Shown here piece after piece: positions 59,316-64,000 of a stretch of 64,000 nucleotides of DNA. Source of the stretch: a virus. Position 1 is the first letter of the stretch. The number at the start of each line of letters is the position of its first letter. The notes below the pieces were generated by a model. The model did not search any database and was not told the DNA's origin. It saw only the letters and a list, made by a program, of their open reading frames with translations. The stretch lies in the IMG/VR virus record IMGVR_UViG_3300042147_000025, positions 29,121 to 93,120 of that record, one strand, 5' to 3'. A program made the translations under genes and the position numbers.

Positions 59316-59530
59316 ATCTTAAACCAGAAGACTTAGAAGTCAGCACATACCCACCCTATAAAACTGGAGGTCAACATGTAGGACTTACTCATAGTGGTGT
59401 GCTGATTGTGCATATTCCTACAGGACTTGGTGTTGTGTCCACTACGGAGAGAAGTCAATATAGGAATAAAGAGAGGGCTTTGACAATGTTGGAAATATTG
59501 GTTGAGTTGGAGGGTGTAAATGCGTCCTAA
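59312..59530 (+). CDS. GGQ-domain mini release factor
   Basis: 72 residues consisting almost only of the catalytic core of class I peptide release factors: KTGGQHV (GGQ at 19-21), THSGV, IVHIPTG and ERSQYRNKERAL, in the same order as in RF2 and ArfB. The GGQ loop triggers hydrolysis of peptidyl-tRNA on the ribosome. Codon-recognition domains and the ArfB C-terminal tail are absent, so the protein may act in trans or inhibit host factors. ATGA-coupled to the gene before it. Confidence 0.8.
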   Translation: MNLKPEDLEVSTYPPYKTGGQHVGLTHSGVLIVHIPTGLGVVSTTERSQYRNKERALTMLEILVELEGVNAS

Positions 59531-59888
59531 ATGCCATTGTGGAAAGATTGCAGGCTATTGGTACAGTCCTATGCTCTATCGAAAGCTTACCTTTGAAGAG
59601 TACCTAAGCAACCATGCTTATTGTGAGGAACATGCTGACACAGAGAACTGGGCTGAATACGAGTATGTAGGATTTCATAAGAAAGGCTGGAGATGGCTGA
59701 AAAGGAAAGAGACTGAATTGTATTTGATTGGCCGTAATGAAAGACTATCTGCACCGTATTATGATGTGAGTCATGTTAAAGCAGATGGGATACGTTGGGC
59801 ACTTGGAAGATATCACAGTATGGAGAATGTTTTGAAAGAGACAGAAGGTTTGGTTGACGTGATTATTAAGGAGGGTTGGTATGAGTAA
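59520..59888 (+). CDS. Hypothetical zinc-ribbon protein (122 aa)
   Basis: N-terminal CHCGK and a later CEEH may bind zinc. Overlaps the GGQ gene by 11 bases. The rest is basic and aromatic; no family recognised. Confidence 0.55.
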   Translation: MRPKCHCGKIAGYWYSPMLYRKLTFEEYLSNHAYCEEHADTENWAEYEYVGFHKKGWRWLKRKETELYLIGRNERLSAPYYDVSHVKADGIRWALGRYHSMENVLKETEGLVDVIIKEGWYE

Positions 59889-60048
59889 AGAATATTGGCT
59901 TGTGGCGGTAGATAAGCAAGTTAAGATTTATGATATTGTAGCTGTCTACTTTGATGAAAAAGAAGAGGCGGAATTAGAAGCTACAAGATTGAATGAAATC
60001 GAAACTAATTTTAATTTGGTGTATGAAGTATGGGATGAACCAATTTGA
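59881..60048 (+). CDS. Hypothetical protein (55 aa)
   Basis: ATG 59881 overlaps the gene before. Beta-alpha-like small acidic protein (YWLVAVDKQVKIYDIVAVYF, then a helix). Stop overlaps the helicase TTG start. Confidence 0.55.
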   Translation: MSKEYWLVAVDKQVKIYDIVAVYFDEKEEAELEATRLNEIETNFNLVYEVWDEPI

Positions 60049-61361
60049 CTAAAGTAATTGTATATGACCAGCTTCCCGGAACGGGTAAGTCAACACGAAT
60101 GATTGACAAGATAAATAACTCCGACAAAGATCGGAGATTTATTGTTGTTACTCCTTTTCTAAAAGAGTGCCATAGGTATGCAGGTACTACACCAGATATT
60201 GACAGCGGAGATAAACAACTGCCACTGAAAGATACACAAGGGAATATCATTTACAATGGAAATGGCTGTAGTGCATCTGGACGTAGGTTTGAACACCCTG
60301 TGTCTGGATACCGAACTAAGGTAGAGCACATAGCAAAGCTTGTACACGAAGGACGTGACATTGTAACAACACATGCTGCACTGAAGCTCTTTACACCAGA
60401 GACAGTTAAGGATGTAAAAGATGCTGGCTACACTCTTGTAATTGATGAAGAATTAGAATGCATCAGACCGCACCCATGTAAGATGCACAGACGTAAGATG
60501 TTGTTAGGAAGTGGAGCTGTGTATGAGGATGCTTTGGGTTTACTTCGCTGGAATGAAGACTATGATACAAGTGATGATGTTAAGGAGCTAGATGGTTCCG
60601 GTTTTAGTTGGGATATGCAGATTAAATCTTTATGTGATAATGGAAGTCTTGTACTGATTGAAGATGAGAAAGGGAATCGTGATCTGTTCATGTGGGAGTA
60701 TCCTATTGAATTCATCAAAGCATTTGATTCTGTAGAAGTGCTTACCTACATGTTTGAGGGCTCTGTCTTTCACAAATATCTTGACTACTACGGAATTCAG
60801 CACGAGACAATAAGGGGAATTCAACTACCAAGTAATGTGTTTGATTTAATTAGGGTTGTAGATAATCCAAAGATGAATCGTATTGGTGATAGATGGGATA
60901 GTTTTACCGTAGGGGATCAGAAGAGACAGACTAAAGTTAGTGCTCTATCTCAGACAGTAAGGTCTAACCTATACAATTACTTTAACAACAGTACATATGG
61001 GAAGTCGAAGACTGATGAAAGGCTTTGGACTTGTCTTGGTGAGTCTGTTAGTATTTTTAAAGGTGCTGGTTATACTAAACGTCACATTGCTCATAACACC
61101 AAAGCCACCAATGACTATGCAAACAGTAATCAGCTAGCTTATATGTACAATGCTCACATGCATCCAGAGCCTTACAAATATCTACTGGGACGTGGTACTG
61201 AGTTTGCACCTAGTCAAGAGAGGTATTCAATAACAGAGCTTTTACAGTGGACTTACAGGAGTAGTGTACGAAATGATGAACCAATCAACCTGTATATTCC
61301 TAGTGTTAGGATGAGAGGTTTGTTAGAGAAATGGATGAGTGGAAATATGTTTACTAATTAA
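60045..61361 (+). CDS. SF2-type helicase/ATPase
   Basis: 438 residues with a TTG start in the stop of the gene before. Walker A PGTGKST at about 11-17, an IVTTHAAL motif (Ia/Ib region), VIDEEL as Walker B at about 131-136, and the C-terminal blocks typical of a phage helicase family: ATNDYANSNQLAYMYN, ERYSITELLQWTYRSSVR (motif VI region) and IPSVRMRGLLEKW. It probably unwinds or translocates on DNA during replication. Last gene of the plus-strand block. Confidence 0.78.
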   Translation: MTKVIVYDQLPGTGKSTRMIDKINNSDKDRRFIVVTPFLKECHRYAGTTPDIDSGDKQLPLKDTQGNIIYNGNGCSASGRRFEHPVSGYRTKVEHIAKLVHEGRDIVTTHAALKLFTPETVKDVKDAGYTLVIDEELECIRPHPCKMHRRKMLLGSGAVYEDALGLLRWNEDYDTSDDVKELDGSGFSWDMQIKSLCDNGSLVLIEDEKGNRDLFMWEYPIEFIKAFDSVEVLTYMFEGSVFHKYLDYYGIQHETIRGIQLPSNVFDLIRVVDNPKMNRIGDRWDSFTVGDQKRQTKVSALSQTVRSNLYNYFNNSTYGKSKTDERLWTCLGESVSIFKGAGYTKRHIAHNTKATNDYANSNQLAYMYNAHMHPEPYKYLLGRGTEFAPSQERYSITELLQWTYRSSVRNDEPINLYIPSVRMRGLLEKWMSGNMFTN

Positions 61362-62286
61362 ATAAAAATAAAACTACTAAAATAACACATCAGCCCTTGT
61401 ATTACGTGGCTTACAGAGGTGTTGCCCTAAAGGAAGGAGATATAGAAATATATTTAAAGAAGGTCAAAAGCTTTCTTTTCTTATTTTCTCTTACCCCTAT
61501 TCTAACTTTAAAGGGTGTTCTCTAGTTCTAAAATATTAACCCAACCCCCTATTTTGGAAGTCAGCTTGTATCAGTGACTTCTCTTTTCTCGTACCTGTAA
61601 ATATCTAATAGTGTCTGAAAGCCTTTACTTATAAGGGTCATACTTCAAAGACCACTGGATATCTATCTGAGCAGCTTAACCGTTCTAGATTGCAGCTGCA
61701 TAACCCATGCCAACTTTGCCGAATATCCGATGAAAGGTAATTTGAGAGGTACGCACAGCCTATGCCAATTAGACACCCTCTTGTCAGATACCTCTCAAAG
61801 TAAATAAACCACTTGACTAAACAACTGTTTTACTAAACATACTAGATAGCACCCTAACGTCATCCATAATCAGTATTATACGAAGTCCTATAATGCAACT
61901 AGCTACTATTGGCCTGTGTATGTCAACCATAATAATCTACTTCATTCGATTAGCACACTTCACTAGCTTAAGTCAATGTATTGTGAGGATTGTGTGAAAG
62001 GATTGGCTAAGAGATGGTGGTTAGGATGAGTGTTCAACATGTGGGATGGGGAAAGTTGGAGGGATTCGACCGTCAGCTTAACCACACAGGGTATTTTATC
62101 AACCCTAATAGGCAGCTTACTAAAGCTAATTAGTATACTTAAGAGGACAGTGTATGATAGATGAGACGAGGTTTAGAAGGGATTTGTTAGTATCAACGAA
62201 AGAGATACTGAGATGTTGTTCTATTAATACTGTTGATAACATTAAGCCACTCAAATGAGTGGCTTATAATTCCCTGCTTGATATTA
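61362..62286. other. Non-coding region between convergent blocks
   Basis: No convincing gene in 925 bases. Seen: an 11-bp inverted repeat TTTGAGAGGTA (61741-61751) / TACCTCTCAAA (61789-61799), a GCAGCT / AGCTGC hairpin (61671-61699), T-rich runs at 61470-61500, and a perfect 10-bp terminator hairpin at 62244-62265. A 34-codon frame at 62154-62258 has an AGAGGA site but ends inside the terminator. Possible roles are an origin, an RNA or a mobile remnant. Confidence 0.5.
62244..62265. terminator. Terminator for the small minus-strand genes
   Basis: AAGCCACTCA / TGAGTGGCTT, 10 perfect pairs with a 2-base loop (four bases if the closing A-T pairs open). It follows the minus-strand gene at 62287 by about 20 bases and can act on both strands. 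Confidence 0.75.
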
Positions 62287-62469
62287 TTAGATAACATCTT
62301 TAGACTGGAGAATCTGTTTAACATTAGATTTCCATACCATGATGTCAACTTTAGACTCTTTCTTGTTCAGCGTAGCGAGAGCTTGTTCTAACAAGGCTTG
62401 ATTCTTAGGGTTTTTAGCCTTCAAGGTTGTCACTGCTGGTTTACGAAACATATTAATAAGGTTTTTCAT
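62287..62469 (-). CDS. Small basic protein (60 aa)
   Basis: Basic, helical, start preceded by AGGAAGAAGAGC. Own promoter at 62523-62551. Unknown, likely early gene. Confidence 0.6.
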   Translation of the reverse strand: MKNLINMFRKPAVTTLKAKNPKNQALLEQALATLNKKESKVDIMVWKSNVKQILQSKDVI

Positions 62470-62522
62470 GCTCTTCTTCCTAAGTGGTTTGTCTAAAGAC
62501 TGTGTTTCGTTCTGATGTGTTC

Positions 62523-62551
62523 ATTCTATCTCGATTCATCTACCCTGTAAA
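62523..62551 (-). promoter_or_regulatory. Sigma-70 promoter (minus strand)
   Basis: TTTACA (62546-62551 complement), 17-base spacer, TAGAAT (62523-62528 complement): one mismatch each. Drives the gene at 62287-62469. Confidence 0.7.
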
Positions 62552-62592
62552 GCTTTATTTAAAGATAAATGTATTTATTTCAGACAAAAATA

Positions 62593-62612
62593 AAGGGCTC
62601 AAATGAGCCCTT
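62593..62612 (-). terminator. Terminator for the 62647-63237 gene group
   Basis: AAGGGCTCA / TGAGCCCTT, 9 pairs, followed on the minus strand by TTATTTTTG. Confidence 0.8.
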
Positions 62613-62646
62613 GTGATGTTTCTTATTATACTCCGACGTTAATTAT

Positions 62647-62790
62647 CTACAGAGGTTCAAAAGTAACAGGAGAATACCACCCATAATCCCCCAACATATG
62701 GAACACTTCATAATCATAAGCTCTGAATGAATAGGACCATAGAATAAGGCCATTGATGTTCATGGGCACAGAGACATTAAGCTTTTTCAT
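62647..62790 (-). CDS. Hypothetical protein (47 aa)
   Basis: ATG at 62790 with AGGAG 7 bases upstream. Aromatic-rich (WSYSFRAYDYEVF). Terminator follows. Unknown. Confidence 0.55.
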   Translation of the reverse strand: MKKLNVSVPMNINGLILWSYSFRAYDYEVFHMLGDYGWYSPVTFEPL

Positions 62791-62812
62791 TAGAACTACT
62801 CCTGTCCTGTGA

Positions 62813-63022
62813 TTAAGAGTAGTTTACAAGCTCTTGATGTACTTCATAAGTTGGATGACCAATCATACTACAAATAATCTTCCAAGCATTATCACCCATC
62901 GGAGGGCCGGATGCAACACCCCAGAACACAGTATCACAAGGGTTGTAACCATGACAGCATTCTAGTGCCCATATGACATTTCGTAGTTGACCTTGAGCGC
63001 TGGACAATTCTACAGTTTCCAT
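62813..63022 (-). CDS. Hypothetical protein (69 aa)
   Basis: Small protein with cysteines (CCHGYNPC, C-S-M) and a VASGPPMGDNAW segment. Two bases after the previous gene in the transcript. Unknown. Confidence 0.6.
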   Translation of the reverse strand: METVELSSAQGQLRNVIWALECCHGYNPCDTVFWGVASGPPMGDNAWKIICSMIGHPTYEVHQELVNYS

Positions 63023-63024
63023 TA

Positions 63025-63237
63025 TTATCTATCCCAGTTGTTCAGGGTAGCTTTGAAATGATCCCACTTGGATAAGCTGCATTCCCATTCTTTCTGTTCT
63101 TTAGACGTCAATTCACGAGTGGTATGAAGCTTAAAGAAGTAATTGCACATACGCTCTGTGGATTTGATCAAACGAACAACATCTCTGCGCTTAATACCCT
63201 TTTTGATCAGTTCGTTTTTAGTGTAGAGTGTGTTCAT
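63025..63237 (-). CDS. Hypothetical protein (70 aa)
   Basis: Basic helical protein; the KNELIKKGIKRRDVVRLIK segment may be a helix-turn-helix. A promoter lies 55-80 bases upstream. Unknown. Confidence 0.6.
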   Translation of the reverse strand: MNTLYTKNELIKKGIKRRDVVRLIKSTERMCNYFFKLHTTRELTSKEQKEWECSLSKWDHFKATLNNWDR

Positions 63238-63293
63238 GATGTTCTGTCTCTTCTATCTCTGGAAAGGGATCATTCCCCCTCCTCTTGATTGTA

Positions 63294-63322
63294 AGGATAT
63301 ATCTATCCACAGGATTGGTCAA
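63294..63322 (-). promoter_or_regulatory. Sigma-70 promoter (minus strand)
   Basis: TTGACC (63317-63322 complement), 17-base spacer, TATCCT (63294-63299 complement). Drives the genes 63237 to 62647. Confidence 0.7.
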
Positions 63323-63359
63323 GGATTATTTTAGGAGGAAGATAAATAAAAAGTGCACT

Positions 63360-63608
63360 CTACTGATTTATCCGTAATGACCACTTACTAGCATCAGGCC
63401 ACAAGTGCCAGATAATGTCTTTATTCTCTTCTAACATCTCATTCTTCAAAGCTATTGCTTTCTCCTGAAGCTCAGCATCTGAATAGGCATACAGTTGTCT
63501 GTAGTTGGCCTTCTTATCGCCGTACCAGAGGTAGCCAGTGACCATGACAGAACCAATGATAACACCATTAACATCGTCATCTTTGAATACATCATGAATG
63601 TTTGCCAT
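63360..63608 (-). CDS. Hypothetical protein (82 aa)
   Basis: Small soluble protein (VIIGSVMVTGYLWYGDKKANY). It starts 2 bases after the stop of the gene before it in the transcript. Unknown. Confidence 0.6.
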   Translation of the reverse strand: MANIHDVFKDDDVNGVIIGSVMVTGYLWYGDKKANYRQLYAYSDAELQEKAIALKNEMLEENKDIIWHLWPDASKWSLRINQ

Positions 63609-63610
63609 GA

Positions 63611-63817
63611 TTAAGCTACCTTCATTTCATATTGACCGATGATGAAAGTGTTGTTGTAAGACAGGGCCACTTCAGCAGCGTAGATGTGATGACCTTCCAG
63701 AATGCCTTTAGCAATCAAAGACACAATGGTTTCTGTAGTGGTGAGGTGGTAGCCTTGAACACCGTTAAAAGCTTTGTTGGTCATTTTGATTTCTTGGTTG
63801 GCGAGGAAGGTTTTCAT
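63611..63817 (-). CDS. Hypothetical protein (68 aa)
   Basis: Likely start ATG 63817 (GGAG 8 bases upstream); the frame extends to 63868 but that overlaps the promoter -10. Alpha/beta small protein. Unknown. Confidence 0.55.
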   Translation of the reverse strand: MKTFLANQEIKMTNKAFNGVQGYHLTTTETIVSLIAKGILEGHHIYAAEVALSYNNTFIIGQYEMKVA

Positions 63818-63856
63818 GTCTGCTGCTCCGTTGTGTGTTTCGTTCTCTGTATTAAG

Positions 63857-63885
63857 AGAATAGACCACTATCAGACATTGTGCAA
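63857..63885 (-). promoter_or_regulatory. Sigma-70 promoter (minus strand)
   Basis: TTGCAC (63880-63885 complement), 17-base spacer, TATTCT (63857-63862 complement), about 40 bases before the gene start at 63817. Confidence 0.65.
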
Positions 63886-63934
63886 GGAATTTCTGAAGAA
63901 AATCTAAAGAAATTTATCATTTATTTTCAATGAA

Positions 63935-64000
63935 CCACTTTAGTGCCACTTTAGTGCCACTTTAGTGCCACTTTAGTGCCACTTTAGTGCCACTTTAGTG
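63935..64000. repeat. 11-bp tandem repeat array, six perfect copies to window end
   Basis: CCACTTTAGTG repeats six times without change from 63935 and runs off the window edge. An 11-base period is close to one DNA turn, so bound proteins would line up on one face. Candidates are replication iterons, a genome-terminus repeat or a slippage expansion. Confidence 0.9.

Noticed and set aside
62040-62100. Possible tRNA T-arm (GGATTCGACC-like segment) in the non-coding region
   Set aside because: The loop is one base short on the minus strand and no acceptor or anticodon arm can be folded around it.
1-64000. Lysogeny genes (integrase, excisionase, CI-type repressor, attachment site)
   Set aside because: None found on either strand; the window is better explained as part of a lytic phage.

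Overview
The window looks like a segment of a lytic, contractile-tailed double-stranded DNA phage (myovirus morphotype) of moderately AT-rich composition. The evidence is a full head, neck, tail-tube, sheath, baseplate and lysis gene set, phage-type nucleotide metabolism genes, tRNA genes and many homing endonucleases. No integrase, repressor or other lysogeny gene is visible. The best host clue is a gene at 56015-56848 that resembles the intracellular poly(3-hydroxyalkanoate) depolymerase PhaZ of Pseudomonas almost end to end. I therefore infer a Pseudomonas or related gammaproteobacterial host; this rests on recall of the family, not on a database search.

Layout. (1) 1-7166, plus strand: nucleotide pool genes (DUF5664-type dATP/dGTP diphosphohydrolase, HAD deoxynucleotidase, MazG-like NTP-PPase, ThyX, NrdB, NrdA), mostly joined by ATGA or TAATG overlaps, then a GIY-YIG endonuclease and two small genes, closed by a strong hairpin at 7186-7219. 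(2) 7284-10188, minus strand: lysis genes (two membrane/coiled-coil proteins, nested spanins, holin, SAR-type endolysin). (3) 10199-29939, minus strand, read from high to low coordinates: neck, tail terminator, sheath, three tube-like proteins, chaperones, tape measure, baseplate, tail fibre and an SGNH hydrolase. (4) 29990-41750, minus strand: tailspike, probable small terminase, large terminase, portal (split by a group I intron), S49 protease/scaffold, decoration protein, major capsid and head fibre. (5) 41751-42730: a non-coding region with tRNA-Thr and tRNA-Asn on the minus strand and, on the plus strand, a promoter followed by a run of hairpins whose loops carry GGA motifs. (6) 42729-44770, minus strand: four genes including a compact family-A-polymerase-like protein. 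(7) 45000-61361, plus strand: a long array of tightly overlapping early-type genes. Recognisable ones are PhoH, a ClpP-like protease, dCMP deaminase, an HD (alarmone-hydrolase-like) protein, a PPP phosphatase, a zincin, PhaZ, a GGQ mini release factor and a helicase. (8) 61362-64000: about 0.9 kb without genes, then small minus-strand genes with good sigma-70 promoters, ending in an 11-bp tandem repeat that runs off the window.

Eleven homing-type endonuclease genes are scattered through conserved modules. One lies inside the portal intron, one is antisense with its own promoter, and one is broken by a 7-bp tandem duplication.

The most striking combination is PhaZ, an HD alarmone-hydrolase-like protein, PhoH and the GGA-hairpin RNA, which resembles RsmZ/CsrB-type sponges of RsmA/CsrA. 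Together they could redirect a starved, carbon-storing host cell towards phage production. Each part is visible in the sequence; the joint role is inference.
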